64,000 bases of DNA, from the NCBI RefSeq assembly GCF_012767755.2, contig NZ_AP023189.1, forward strand, positions 2,544,001-2,608,000, written 5' to 3'. The notes under the pieces were generated by a model, which saw only the letters and a program-made list of their open reading frames with translations, searched no databases and was not told where the DNA came from. This DNA comes from Pseudomonas tohonis (GTDB lineage: Bacteria > Pseudomonadota > Gammaproteobacteria > Pseudomonadales > Pseudomonadaceae). Position numbers and translations under genes: made by a program. This document shows positions 43,257 through 51,934 of the stretch, piece by piece; positions within the stretch are counted from its first letter, which is position 1, and each line of letters begins with the position of its first letter.

Positions 43257-44114
43257 TCAGTCCCCCAGTGGTAGTCGGTCGCCGTCCTGGCGGTATTCGT
43301 CCAGCGCCAGCTTCACCCGGCGCAGGAGTTCCTGGCTGGCATCGACATTGCGCAAGGCGAGCTCCGTGGCGAGGAGGTCGATGACCAGCAGCATCCCGTA
43401 GCGGGCAGCCGTCGGTTTGTGGATGAAGTCGGTTTCATCGAGGTGCAGCCCGAGCACCACGTCCGCCAGCGGGGCCAGCGGCCCGTCGGCCCGGGTAAGG
43501 GCGAGGATCCGGGCGCCATAGGCTCGCGCCAGGCGCAGGATGTCCGGCATGCCCGGGAGCGCGCCGGTGAGGGAGAGGACGATGAGCACGTCGCCCTCCC
43601 TGCAGGTCGAGGCGACCATGCGCATCAGCACCGGGTCGTGATAGCTGGAGACCGGATAGCCCAGCCGTACCAGGCGGTACTGCACCTCCATCGAGAACAG
43701 CGTGGAGCAGCCGCCCATGCCGAAGGCGTGGAGGCGTCGCGCGCCGGCCAGCAGGTCGACGGCGGCTTCCAGGCGTGCCTCGTCGAGCCCGTCGAGGTGG
43801 CGACGCAGGCTGGTTTCGATGTCCGCCAGGATCTGCCCGTGGAAGGGCGAGACCGGCGTCGGTGCTCCCCCCAGGAAGCGATGCCCGACCCGGGACGCGC
43901 GGGCCAGCTTCAGGCGCAGGTCGCGCAGGTCGTCGCAATCCATCAGCCTCGCGAAGCGCGACATCGCCGCCTTGCTCACGCCGGCCTTGCTGGCCAATTG
44001 GTCGATGCTGGCCGCTGCGGCGAAGGCGACGTCGTCCAGCACCGCTTCGGCGATGCGTGCCGCGTTGCCGCCCAGTGTTTCCCGGCGGCTGCGGATGAGG
44101 TACAGGATGTCCAT
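43257..44114 (-). CDS. MurR/RpiR-family transcriptional regulator
   Basis: A 285-residue regulator with an N-terminal HTH (about 1-77; DQLASKAGVSKAAMSRFARLMDC) and a C-terminal SIS sugar-phosphate-sensing domain (about 110-245; LHAFGMGGCSTLFSMEVQYRL and LIVLSLTGALPGMPDILRLA). Its ATG overlaps the stop of the GntP permease gene. It probably regulates its own operon; two matching palindromes lie at the start of that operon (46801-46857). Confidence 0.92.
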   Translation of the reverse strand: MDILYLIRSRRETLGGNAARIAEAVLDDVAFAAAASIDQLASKAGVSKAAMSRFARLMDCDDLRDLRLKLARASRVGHRFLGGAPTPVSPFHGQILADIETSLRRHLDGLDEARLEAAVDLLAGARRLHAFGMGGCSTLFSMEVQYRLVRLGYPVSSYHDPVLMRMVASTCREGDVLIVLSLTGALPGMPDILRLARAYGARILALTRADGPLAPLADVVLGLHLDETDFIHKPTAARYGMLLVIDLLATELALRNVDASQELLRRVKLALDEYRQDGDRLPLGD

Positions 44115-45466
44115 CAGAGGATCAGCGCCAGGCCGCCGGTGAGCAGCAGGGCGACCAGCGAGATCAGCGTTTCCAGGACCGTCCAGGTCTGCAGGGTCTG
44201 GAGCACGGACAGGTTGAAGTACTCCTTGATCAGCCAGAAGCCGCCATCGTTGACGTGGGAGAGGATCAGCGAGCCCGCGCCCGTGCTCAGCACCAGCAGC
44301 TCCGGATGGGGATAGCCGCCGGCCAGGGCGATGGGCGCGACGATGCCGGCGGCGGTGGTCATGGCGACGGTGGCCGAGCCGGTGGCGATGCGCATGAGCG
44401 CGGCGACCAGCCACCCCAGCAGCAGGGGCGACAACTCGAAGCGCGACGACAGGGCGACGATCTCGGTGGTGATGCCGGTCTCCATGAGGATGCGATTGAG
44501 GCCGCCACCGGCCCCCACCAGCAGGGTGATGGCGGCGGTGGGGGCCAGGCATTCGGTGCTGAACTTCAGGATCGCGTCACGGTTGAAGCCTCGCGCCAGA
44601 CCCAGGCTCCAGAAGCTGAAGAGGGTGGCGATCAGCAGGGCGACCACCGAGTTGCCGATGAACGAGAGAACCTGGTTGAGCCCGCTGCCCCGGGTGCTCA
44701 GCGCATCGGCCCAGCCTCCGAGCAGCATCAGCGCCACCGGCAGCAGGATGGTGCCGAGGGTGATGCCGAAGCTCGGCAGCGAAGCGGATGAGCCCTCGGA
44801 GCGGAGCAGTTGTTCGCCGATGGGGTTGTGGGCGGGCAGCTGGATGCGCGGTGCCACCAGCCGGGTGAAGAGCGGGCCGGCGATCGCGGCGGTGGGCACG
44901 CCCACCAGGATGGCGTAGAGCACGGTCCTGCCCACCTGCGCGGAGTATTCGCCCACCGCCAGCATGGCGGCGGGGTGGGGTGGAACCAGCCCGTGGACCA
45001 CCGACAGCCCGGCCACCATGGGCAGGCCGGTCATCAGGATCGACACGCCGACCTGGCGGGCCACCGTGAAGGCGATGGGCACCAGCAGCACGAAGCCCAC
45101 CTCGAAGAACAGCGGCAGGCCGCACAGGAAGGCGATGGCCGCCATGGCCCAATGCGCATTGCGTTCGCCGAAACGGGCGATCAGGGTCTGCGCGATGCGT
45201 TCCGCACCCCCGGACTCGGCCATCATCTTGCCGAGCATGGTGCCCAGGGCGACCACCAGCGCGATGTGGCCGAGCGTCCGGCCTACCCCGGCCTCGTAGG
45301 CGGTCATGATCTCCTGGGGCGGCATCCCGGCGGAGAGGGCGAGCCCCATGGAGACCAGGGTGATGACGATGAAGGGGTTGAGACGGTAACGCGCGATCAG
45401 CAGCACCAGGGCGATGATGGCGATCAGGGCATGGATCAGCAGGTGACTGCCGGCAGTGGCGGGCAT
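44114..45466 (-). CDS. GntP-family permease
   Basis: A 450-residue inner-membrane symporter with about twelve to fourteen hydrophobic segments. LGTMLGKMMAESGGAERIAQTLI near 78 and GLSVVHGLVPPHPAAMLAVG near 150 are GntP-family hallmarks, with ILSHVNDGGFWLIKEYFN near 400. Relatives carry gluconate, D-serine or N-acyl amino acids; in this operon the last two are attractive. ATG at 45466 follows GGAGGA. Overlaps the regulator's start. Confidence 0.9.
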   Translation of the reverse strand: MPATAGSHLLIHALIAIIALVLLIARYRLNPFIVITLVSMGLALSAGMPPQEIMTAYEAGVGRTLGHIALVVALGTMLGKMMAESGGAERIAQTLIARFGERNAHWAMAAIAFLCGLPLFFEVGFVLLVPIAFTVARQVGVSILMTGLPMVAGLSVVHGLVPPHPAAMLAVGEYSAQVGRTVLYAILVGVPTAAIAGPLFTRLVAPRIQLPAHNPIGEQLLRSEGSSASLPSFGITLGTILLPVALMLLGGWADALSTRGSGLNQVLSFIGNSVVALLIATLFSFWSLGLARGFNRDAILKFSTECLAPTAAITLLVGAGGGLNRILMETGITTEIVALSSRFELSPLLLGWLVAALMRIATGSATVAMTTAAGIVAPIALAGGYPHPELLVLSTGAGSLILSHVNDGGFWLIKEYFNLSVLQTLQTWTVLETLISLVALLLTGGLALIL

Positions 45467-45548
45467 CGTGTCCTCCTCGTCGAGGCAAAGGCCGACCGTC
45501 CCGCTCGCAGGGGGCGGGGTCGGCTCGTCATGGGAAAGGGGAGTTGGG

Positions 45549-46820
45549 CTAGAAGAAGGTTTCCACGGCGCCCCGGACGCGGTAGTCGTCATCCACCAGC
45601 AGCAACTGGCGCCATTTGTCGAAGGTCAGGCAGGGGTGGGAGATATCGAAGGCCAGCAGGTCGCCCACCTGCAGGTCGGCGTCGGGGGGTGTTTCCATGA
45701 AGGCGTGCTGGTCCATCATCCGCGTGAGCCTCCAGGCCGCGGGCGCGACCGTTGGCCGGGCCCCTTCGCCAGGGCGGTGGTGCAGCGCCGGCAGGGGCAT
45801 GCCCGCATCGAACGCGGCGTCGCGCTTGCCCAGGCCCACGATCGCCAGGCCCCGTTCGGGCAGGGCCTGCACGTGGGCCCAGAGCTGCAGCGCCGGGAGC
45901 AGGCTGCTGCCCATTTCCCTGGCCACGGCGTTGCCGGCGTGGATGCGCCGGCCCGCCTCGCGGTAGATGCCTTCGTCATGCGTCAGGTAGCAGCCCGGGC
46001 GCAGCACCACCTGCAGCGGCCTGCCGATGTCCTGGCCGCCGAAGGTCTCCGCTACCACGTCGAACCAGGCGGAACCGGCACCGGAGAGAATCACCTCGGG
46101 TTCGCCGAAGCGGCCTTCGCTGGCCAGTCGGCGGGTGCGTTCCAGCACATGGCCGAGCAGCTGGCGGACCTGATGCTCCTCCTGCAGCACGCCTTCGTAG
46201 ACCTCGCAGCCCACCAGGCTGATCGCCTGGGGCCAGCGCGCGATGGCGGCCAGCACTTCGGCTTCCTGGGCGGCATCCCGAACGCCGGTGCGCCCACCCT
46301 GCGCACCGAACTCCAGCAGCACCCGCAGGCGCTGGCCGGCGTCGCCGAAATAGCGCCCCAGTGCCTCGACGTTGGCAGCGGATTCCACCAGGCAACAGAA
46401 GCTGAAGCCCGGGTCGCGGAGCAGGCGCGAGATGATCGCCATGTTGGCCTTGCCCACCAGCTGGTTGGCCATCAGCACGCGGCGCACGCCGTGGTTGCGT
46501 GCGGCCCGTACCTGGGGAGCGGTGGCCAGGGTGATGCCCCAGGCGCCGTGTTCCAGCTGCCGGTGGAACAGCGCCGGGCTCATGGTGGTCTTGCCGTGCG
46601 GCGCCAGTTGCACGCCATAGGCCTGGATGAACCGGCTCATCCAGGCGAGGTTGTGTTCGATGCGGCTCTGGCGCAGCACGGCGACCGGCAGGCTGACTTC
46701 GTCGGCGAGGATGTCCCAGCCGTATTCCCCCACGCGCTCCACCAGGGCTCCATCCGGGGCGTGGCCGAGGCCCTTGCCGTTGGGGTCGAGCAGTCGTCGT
46801 TGAAACTTGTTTTCAGCCAT
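45549..46820 (-). CDS. PLP-dependent D-amino-acid deaminase / D-threonine aldolase-like
   Basis: A 423-residue fold-type III enzyme with an alanine-racemase-type N-terminal barrel. The PLP Lys is expected in GVQLAPHGKTTMSPALF near 73, followed by GITLATAPQVRAARNHGV. The C-terminal D-serine-dehydratase-like domain has VQALPERGLAIVGLGKRDAAFDAG and ISHPCLTFDKW near 400, where His and Cys bind zinc in relatives. Acts on D-amino acids; forms an operon with the deacylase and RidA. The ATG at 46820 follows GGGAGGA and contains an operator-like site. Confidence 0.9.
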   Translation of the reverse strand: MAENKFQRRLLDPNGKGLGHAPDGALVERVGEYGWDILADEVSLPVAVLRQSRIEHNLAWMSRFIQAYGVQLAPHGKTTMSPALFHRQLEHGAWGITLATAPQVRAARNHGVRRVLMANQLVGKANMAIISRLLRDPGFSFCCLVESAANVEALGRYFGDAGQRLRVLLEFGAQGGRTGVRDAAQEAEVLAAIARWPQAISLVGCEVYEGVLQEEHQVRQLLGHVLERTRRLASEGRFGEPEVILSGAGSAWFDVVAETFGGQDIGRPLQVVLRPGCYLTHDEGIYREAGRRIHAGNAVAREMGSSLLPALQLWAHVQALPERGLAIVGLGKRDAAFDAGMPLPALHHRPGEGARPTVAPAAWRLTRMMDQHAFMETPPDADLQVGDLLAFDISHPCLTFDKWRQLLLVDDDYRVRGAVETFF

Positions 46821-46857
46821 CAGGTGTTCCTCCCGGGTCCGTTGAAAACAAGTATCA
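46801..46857. promoter_or_regulatory. Paired TGAAA-N5-T(T/A)TCA sites, candidate RpiR operators
   Basis: TGAAACTTGTTTTCA (46801-46815, inside the first codons of the deaminase gene) and TGAAAACAAGTATCA (46843-46857, 23 bp before its ATG) are the same 15-mer in opposite orientation, differing at one base. Centres are 42 bp apart, four helical turns. This suits two dimers on one face of the DNA; assignment to the local RpiR regulator is inferred. Confidence 0.6.
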
Positions 46858-47212
46858 CCCCCTTCACGGTCTTGGCCATGTGGCCGAGAACGGGCCTGCG
46901 CCGTGCCTCCATGGGCCCGTGTACGCCGGCCAGCCGGCGGCATGGCTGGCCTCGCCACGATTCCTCGCATGGCTTTCGGTCTTTCCGACCCGGTGGGGTC
47001 GGCTTTCGTGGGGGGATGGCAGCCGCGTACGGCACCTGCACGGGAAAAGGGTGCCTGGCCCGAGGACCGTTGCCGACTCCTGAGTTGCCTGGCGCCATGA
47101 CGGTGGCCGGCGCGCAGGGGGTGTCGACCACCTGCCCGGCATTTTTGGCCTGAACACACGGGCACCGGGCGAGGTCAACCCTGGGTCATGCCGAATGAAC
47201 CTGGAGGTTGCT
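46858..47212. other. 355-bp intergenic region without a gene
   Basis: Lies between the divergent D-amino-acid operon and the repeat-protein gene. GC-rich, with no clear promoter, terminator or ribosome-bound short frame except the GGAGG before 47213. Confidence 0.5.
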
Positions 47213-47770
47213 ATGAGACGGCTGAATCTTCCGTTGCTGCTGTTGGTCGGGGCCGTTTCCACGGCGGTGCTGGCCGATGACGAAGACCTGACCCTGGAGC
47301 AGGAACGCGATCAGATCGGCGCCAACATGGAGGCCGAGCGCAAGGGCGAGCAGCCGGCGCTGAACAATTCCGGCGTGCCGTCTTCGGCGGCGACGCCAGG
47401 GGCCGGTTCCGGGAGTTCGGTGGGGTCGCCGACCACCACCACGGGGAATCCCACCACCGCGCCCGGTGCGCCGACCACGGGGCCGGGTACGCCGACCACG
47501 GCCCCCGGGACGCCCACTACCGGGCAGGGCGTGCCGACCAACGCCCCCGGCAACCCCACGACGGGGCAAGGCGGTTCGACGGCATTGCCGGGTACCTCCA
47601 CCGCCGTGCCGGGCAGCTCCACGGCGCGACCGGGTGCATCGACGTCGGGGCAGGGCACATCCACCGCCGCGCCCGGCGCGCCGACCACCGGCCAGGGCCG
47701 TTCGACCACGGGGTCGGGTGCAGCGGGTGGGGCGGCGGGTGGTGCCGGGGGAGCGGGCGGCGGTAACTGA
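47213..47770 (+). CDS. Exported low-complexity Pro/Thr/Gly repeat protein
   Basis: A 185-residue protein with a signal peptide (LPLLLLVGAVSTAVLA, about 6-21), an acidic helix (LTLEQERDQIGANMEAERKG) and then about 120 residues of near-hexapeptide repeats of the type TPTTGPG, APTTAPG, NPTTGQG and STAxPG, ending in a Gly/Ala-rich tail. The repeats are the kind seen in flexible cell-surface stalks or linkers. ATG at 47213 follows GGAGG closely. No family recognised. Convergent with the glutaredoxin-like gene, three bases away. Confidence 0.75.
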   Translation: MRRLNLPLLLLVGAVSTAVLADDEDLTLEQERDQIGANMEAERKGEQPALNNSGVPSSAATPGAGSGSSVGSPTTTTGNPTTAPGAPTTGPGTPTTAPGTPTTGQGVPTNAPGNPTTGQGGSTALPGTSTAVPGSSTARPGASTSGQGTSTAAPGAPTTGQGRSTTGSGAAGGAAGGAGGAGGGN

Positions 47771-47773
47771 GGG

Positions 47774-48145
47774 TCAGGCCTGGGCGAAGCGGCTTTCGAG
47801 GTAGCGGATGATGTCGTTGGACTCGTACAGCCAGCGGCTTTCACCGTTTTCGTCGATGCGCAGGCAGGGCACCTTGATCTTGCCGCCGCCGGCCAGCAGG
47901 GCCGCGCGATGGGCTTCGTCGTTCTTGGCGTCGCGCAACTGGATGGGCAGGTCGAGGCGGTGCAGGGTGCGGCGGGTCTTCACGCAGAAGGGGCAGGCGT
48001 GGAACTGATAGAGCGCGAGGCTGGCGGTTTCTTCCTCGACCCGGGCCTGCGCCTCGGCGCTGCGGCGCAGTTTGCGCGGGCGGGTGATGAAGTCGATGAA
48101 GAGGATCAACTGACCCAGGCCGATGCGTAATGCCTTGATGAACAC
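47774..48145 (-). CDS. Glutaredoxin-like / GST N-terminal-domain protein
   Basis: A 123-residue protein: an N-terminal amphipathic or membrane-associated segment (LRIGLGQLILFIDFITRP), then a thioredoxin-fold domain with the redox CPFC motif in LYQFHACPFCVKTRRTLHRL near 52, the cis-Pro in IKVPCLRI near 92, and ESNDIIRYLESRF at the end. Resembles monothiol/dithiol glutaredoxins and GST N-termini; the second Cys is kept, so dithiol chemistry is possible. Confidence 0.88.
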   Translation of the reverse strand: MFIKALRIGLGQLILFIDFITRPRKLRRSAEAQARVEEETASLALYQFHACPFCVKTRRTLHRLDLPIQLRDAKNDEAHRAALLAGGGKIKVPCLRIDENGESRWLYESNDIIRYLESRFAQA

Positions 48146-48211
48146 TGTCGGGAACCTTGCTGCGGAAAACGGGCCGGCAGTCTACCCGATGCGCGGCGCG
48201 GCGACCGGCTT

Positions 48212-48472
48212 TCACGCCAACCGGTCGCGGCAGCAGGTGAGCGACTCCATGACGAAGGCGGTGGGCAGCTGGAACTGCCGGCGGATCGGCGGGCTGCCGA
48301 GTTCGCCCTTCAGGGCCACTTCATTGGCCAACTGGCGGTCGAGTTCGTGGCGGGCCTCGATGTTCTTGGCCACGCCGCCCACCGAGCCATGCCCATAGCC
48401 CATCAGCGAAAAGCCATTGGTCATCAGCGCCAGGCCGGCGAGCAGGAGCAATCGTTTGCGTTGTGCCTTCAT
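48212..48472 (-). CDS. Exported small hypothetical protein
   Basis: An 86-residue protein with a basic start and hydrophobic leader (RLLLLAGLALMTNGFSLMGYG), then a helical segment rich in charged residues and a CC pair near the C-terminus (LTCCRDRL). Gly-rich GHGSVGGVAK follows the leader. No family recognised. Lies 15 bp downstream of the small membrane protein gene at 48488, on the same strand. Confidence 0.6.
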   Translation of the reverse strand: MKAQRKRLLLLAGLALMTNGFSLMGYGHGSVGGVAKNIEARHELDRQLANEVALKGELGSPPIRRQFQLPTAFVMESLTCCRDRLA

Positions 48473-48487
48473 GGCGCTGTCGCTCCT

Positions 48488-48712
48488 TCAGCCGCTCTGC
48501 CGTCCGCTGACCGCCTTCCGGCTCATCAGCATCGCCGGCACGCTCTGGCTGAGCTGCTGGTAGAAGCCCATGGAGCCGTCCACCGAGCTGACGCCGACGC
48601 GGGCCTTCTCGTAGCTGAAGCTCACCACCAGCAGTAGGGAGATGGCGATGGTGTAGAGCCCGAGCGAAGCCAGGGCGCCGTTGCGTGCGTATTTGAGGGT
48701 GAGGTTGCTCAT
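48488..48712 (-). CDS. Single-TM hypothetical protein
   Basis: A 74-residue protein with one membrane segment (LASLGLYTIAISLLLVVSFS, about 14-33) and a short, probably periplasmic tail. ATG at 48712 begins SNLTLKYARNG. Likely cotranscribed with the exported protein at 48212. No family name. Confidence 0.6.
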   Translation of the reverse strand: MSNLTLKYARNGALASLGLYTIAISLLLVVSFSYEKARVGVSSVDGSMGFYQQLSQSVPAMLMSRKAVSGRQSG

Positions 48713-49046
48713 GGTGCGTTCCCGCTGCTGCTGCTTGGTGGAGTGGGCACAGCTTCGCGAAAACGGATTCGATAGAAAAACGGATATCAGGCATTTCAAC
48801 TATCGATGAAACCAATGGGTTTCGGCTCACACGTAAAATTTTATTGACGTGCCACGCAAGTGCTTGATGAGCAAGGAAATAGGCGGCAGGACCGCTGGAT
48901 CAAAGGGCTGCGCAGGGATTCTCTATCCCACTGTTAGTCGGCCTCTATGGCGCTTCGCTGTAGGCGCTATTTCATTATGAGGGCGCCTGTGTTAAATAAA
49001 TCGCACACTTTGCGCGTCTCCCTCTCATCGCTTCAGGAAGTCCTTC
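48713..49046. other. 334-bp AT-richer intergenic region
   Basis: No gene is seen. CACGT-N12-ACGTG (48830-48851) frames an A/T-rich core, and TTAAATAAAT near 48990 may hold the -10 element for the amidotransferase gene; neither is firm. GGCGCTTCGCTGTAGGCGC near 48950 can form a small hairpin. Confidence 0.4.
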
Positions 49047-49769
49047 ATGCCGTTACGTATCTGCATCCTGGAAACCGACATCCTCCGTCCCGAACTGATC
49101 GACCAGTACCAGGGCTACGGGAAGATGTTCGAGCAGCTGTTCGCCAAGCAGCCGATCGAGGCCCAGTTCAGCGTCTACAACGTGGTGGAGGGCAACTACC
49201 CGCCGGCCGGGGAGCGCTTCGACGCCTACCTGGTCACCGGCAGCAAGGCCGATTCGTTCGGCGACGATCCGTGGATCCAGACCCTGCGCACCTACCTGCT
49301 GGAGCGCTTCGAGAACGGTGACAAGCTGCTGGGCGTGTGCTTCGGCCACCAGCTCCTGGCGCTGCTGCTGGGCGGCCGCACCGAGCGTGCGACCCAGGGC
49401 TGGGGGGTCGGCACCCACGCCTACCGCATCGCCGAACAGCCGGCCTGGATGAGCCCGGCGCTGGACCAGCTGACCCTGCTGATCAGCCACCAGGACCAGG
49501 TCACCCAGCTGCCGGAGAACGCGACCCTGATCGCCTCCAGCGACTTCTGCCCGAACGCCGCCTACGCCATCGGCGACCAGGTGCTGTGCTTCCAGGGGCA
49601 CCCGGAATTCATCCACGACTACTCGCGCGCGCTGCTGGACATCCGCCAGCAGTTCCTCGGCGAGGAGATCTACGGCAAGGGCGTCGCCAGCCTGGACAAG
49701 CAGCACCAGGGCGCCACGGTGGCGGAGTGGATGATGCGCTTCGTCGCCCAGGGGCGCGACGCGGCCTGA
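49047..49769 (+). CDS. Class I glutamine amidotransferase-like protein
   Basis: A 240-residue free-standing GATase, GMP-synthase-like. Catalytic Cys in LLGVCFGHQLLALLLGGR near 98, His-Glu in CFQGHPEFIHDYSR near 190. EARLY motif AYLVTGSKADSFGDDPWIQ matches the family. A hydrophilic C-terminal tail follows. Same class as the gene at 23626 but clearly divergent. Followed by a bidirectional terminator. Confidence 0.9.
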   Translation: MPLRICILETDILRPELIDQYQGYGKMFEQLFAKQPIEAQFSVYNVVEGNYPPAGERFDAYLVTGSKADSFGDDPWIQTLRTYLLERFENGDKLLGVCFGHQLLALLLGGRTERATQGWGVGTHAYRIAEQPAWMSPALDQLTLLISHQDQVTQLPENATLIASSDFCPNAAYAIGDQVLCFQGHPEFIHDYSRALLDIRQQFLGEEIYGKGVASLDKQHQGATVAEWMMRFVAQGRDAA

Positions 49770-49784
49770 TCGTTTCGCGGCATG

Positions 49785-49814
49785 AAAAAGCCCGCCTGAT
49801 GGCGGGCTTTTTCA
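49785..49814. terminator. Bidirectional terminator, amidotransferase and corA
   Basis: AAAAAGCCCGCC pairs with GGCGGGCTTTTT across TGAT; A and T runs on the two sides serve both strands. Confidence 0.92.
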
Positions 49815-49833
49815 TTGGGGCGCGGCGGGGTGG

Positions 49834-50805
49834 CTAGAGCCAGCCCGAGCGCTTGAAGCTGGCGAACAGCCCGGTACAGCCGACGGCGATGAAGCCGAGC
49901 ACGCCGAAGTAGCCGTAGTGCCAGGTCAGTTCCGGCATGTTCTGGAAGTTCATCCCGTAGATGCCGGCCACGGCGGTGGGGAAGGCGAGGATGGCCGCCC
50001 AGGCGGCGAACTTGCGCTGCACCACGCTCTGGCGCGAGGACTCCAGCAGCAGGCCGATCTCGATGGCGTGGTCGGCCATCTCGCGCAGCGCGGTGAGGTC
50101 TTCCAGCAGGCGGTTGACGTGGATGGCGATGTCGCGGAAGTAGGGCCGCATGTTCTTGTCGATGAAGGGGAAGTCCAGGCGTTGCAGCTCCTGGCAGATC
50201 TCCGCCAGCGGGCCGATGTAGCGGCGCAGGCGCAGCAGGTCGCGGCGCACGCCCTGGATGTGTTCGACGTCGGCCTGGCTCAGGGGCCGGTCGAGCACCA
50301 GTTGCTCCAGGGCCTCCAGCTCGCCGTGGTAGCTGTCCATCAGGGGGCGGTAGTTCTCGATGACGAAGGCCAGCAGCGCGTAGAGCACGAAGTCCTCGCC
50401 GTGTTCCAGCAGCAGCGGGCGCGCTTCGCAGCGCTGGCGGACCTGGGAGTAGGGCGCCGATTCGCCGTAGCGGGCGCTGATCACGTAGCCGGTGCCGGCG
50501 AACAGCTGGGTTTCGACGAAGGTCAGGCCGGCGTCGGTGCGCACCGGCGAGTAGAGCACCAGAAACAGCGCGTCGCCGAAGGTCTCGAGTTTCGGCCGGG
50601 TGTGGCGCACCAGGGCGTCTTCGAGGGCCAGTTCGTGCAGGTCGAACTGGCGCTGCAGGTTGGTCAGCTCTTCGGCGCCCGGGTCATGCAGGCCGATCCA
50701 GACGAAGTGGCCCGGCTTCTTCGCCCACTCCTTGCCCTGGTCGAGGCTGATGTCGGTGATCTTCTTGCCCTTGGCGTAGACGGCGGCGGCTACCACATGG
50801 CCCAT
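49834..50805 (-). CDS. corA: CorA-family magnesium/cobalt channel
   Basis: A 323-residue channel subunit. The cytoplasmic alpha/beta domain covers about 1-250 with long helices (HIQGVRRDLLRLRRYIGPL), then two TM helices at the C-terminus; the selectivity motif GMN lies in AGIYGMNFQNMPEL after TM1. Pentameric in known members. ATG at 50805 starts MGHVVAAAVYAKGKK. A related zinc transporter (ZntB) cannot be ruled out, but the GMN context and length favour CorA. Confidence 0.9.
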   Translation of the reverse strand: MGHVVAAAVYAKGKKITDISLDQGKEWAKKPGHFVWIGLHDPGAEELTNLQRQFDLHELALEDALVRHTRPKLETFGDALFLVLYSPVRTDAGLTFVETQLFAGTGYVISARYGESAPYSQVRQRCEARPLLLEHGEDFVLYALLAFVIENYRPLMDSYHGELEALEQLVLDRPLSQADVEHIQGVRRDLLRLRRYIGPLAEICQELQRLDFPFIDKNMRPYFRDIAIHVNRLLEDLTALREMADHAIEIGLLLESSRQSVVQRKFAAWAAILAFPTAVAGIYGMNFQNMPELTWHYGYFGVLGFIAVGCTGLFASFKRSGWL

Positions 50806-50994
50806 GCGTTGTTTTTCCTTGTTCGGCGGGTGAGCGGCGGTGAGCTTAACCCGCCCCTGCCTGAGAGTGTCGACGGCTGCGGGGAGTTCTTCCACAAAGG
50901 CGGGCACTTCTGCCGAATTACCGGCTGGGTAATGGTGCGGACCGGGCGCTTGTTCTAGATTCGGCGACTCCCGCTCAGAACAAGGGAAACAGGC

Positions 50995-51864
50995 GTGAAC
51001 GAGGCCTTCCCATTCGCCGCTGGCACCTTCGACTGCCCGGTGACCCTTTACCCGGGGCAGCCGGGCGCACCTGCGCTGGTGGTGCTGCCCGCCATGGGCG
51101 TGGCGGCGCGCAAGTACGAGGCCCTGGCCCAGGTGCTGGTGGCTGCCGGCTGCAATGTGCTGGTGGCCGACTGGCCTGGGCAGGCCACCAGCCTGCCGCG
51201 CCCGGATCGTCGCCATGATTATGGCTACCGTGAACTGGTGGAGGACTTCGTGCCCACGCTGCTGGCCCTGGCCGGGCGGCACTTCCTCGGGAGCCGCCAG
51301 GTGCTGCTGGGGCACAGTCTGGGCGGGCATGTCGCCGCGCTCTATGCCGCTGCCAACCCGGATGCCGAGGTGACGGTGGTCGGCGTCGCCTGCGGCAACA
51401 TCCATTACCGCCACTGGCGCGGTCGCAAGCGCCTGATGACGCCGACGGTGGCGCTGGCCTTCAACCTGATGACGGCGGTGCTCGGCTACCTGCCGGGGCC
51501 GCGCATCGGCTTCGGCGGCCATGAGGCTCGCCGCCTGATAAGAGAGTGGGGGCGGGTCGCCTTCACCGGCGATTTCCGCCACGTCGGGTTGCCGCTCGCA
51601 GCGCCGGGGGACGTCGGCGTCACCTCGCTCTTCGTCACCATCGAGGGCGACAACTTCTCACCGGAGGCGTCGACCCTCGGCCTGGCCGCGCTGATCCAGG
51701 CGCCGCCCCGCGTGCAGCGCCTGCCATCGCCGCGCCCGCCCCACGAGAACCCCCACAGCGCCTGGTTGCGCGCGCCGGGCTCGGTGGCGGAGTTCGTGCT
51801 GGGCTGGCTGGTGGAGCGGGGCGTCTTGATTGCCCGGCATCAGGCTTCGAACCGCGTTGGCTGA
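50995..51864 (+). CDS. Alpha/beta hydrolase
   Basis: A 289-residue hydrolase (serine-aminopeptidase-like). Oxyanion and first strand in ALVVLPAMGVAARKYE near 28-42, ADWPGQATSLPRP near 60, nucleophile elbow LLGHSLGGHVAALYAA near 103. The acid may be the Asp of IEGDNFSP and the base the His of PPHENPHSAWL. GTG at 50995 lies after AGGGAAACAGGC. Divergent from corA. Substrate unknown. Confidence 0.88.
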   Translation: MNEAFPFAAGTFDCPVTLYPGQPGAPALVVLPAMGVAARKYEALAQVLVAAGCNVLVADWPGQATSLPRPDRRHDYGYRELVEDFVPTLLALAGRHFLGSRQVLLGHSLGGHVAALYAAANPDAEVTVVGVACGNIHYRHWRGRKRLMTPTVALAFNLMTAVLGYLPGPRIGFGGHEARRLIREWGRVAFTGDFRHVGLPLAAPGDVGVTSLFVTIEGDNFSPEASTLGLAALIQAPPRVQRLPSPRPPHENPHSAWLRAPGSVAEFVLGWLVERGVLIARHQASNRVG

Positions 51865-51889
51865 AGCCAAACCTACGGAGTCGCAACGA

Positions 51890-51920
51890 AAAAAAGCCCG
51901 GCATCGAGCCGGGCTTTTTC
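51890..51920. terminator. Bidirectional terminator, hydrolase and plsC
   Basis: AAAAAGCCCGGC pairs with GCCGGGCTTTTT across ATCGA, with A/T runs on both sides. Confidence 0.92.
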
Positions 51921-51934
51921 ATGGGGCGGTGCGA

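Noticed and set aside
48830..48851. CACGT-N12-ACGTG as a regulatory palindrome
   Set aside because: Short arms with a long A/T-rich spacer; expected by chance in a 64-kb window.
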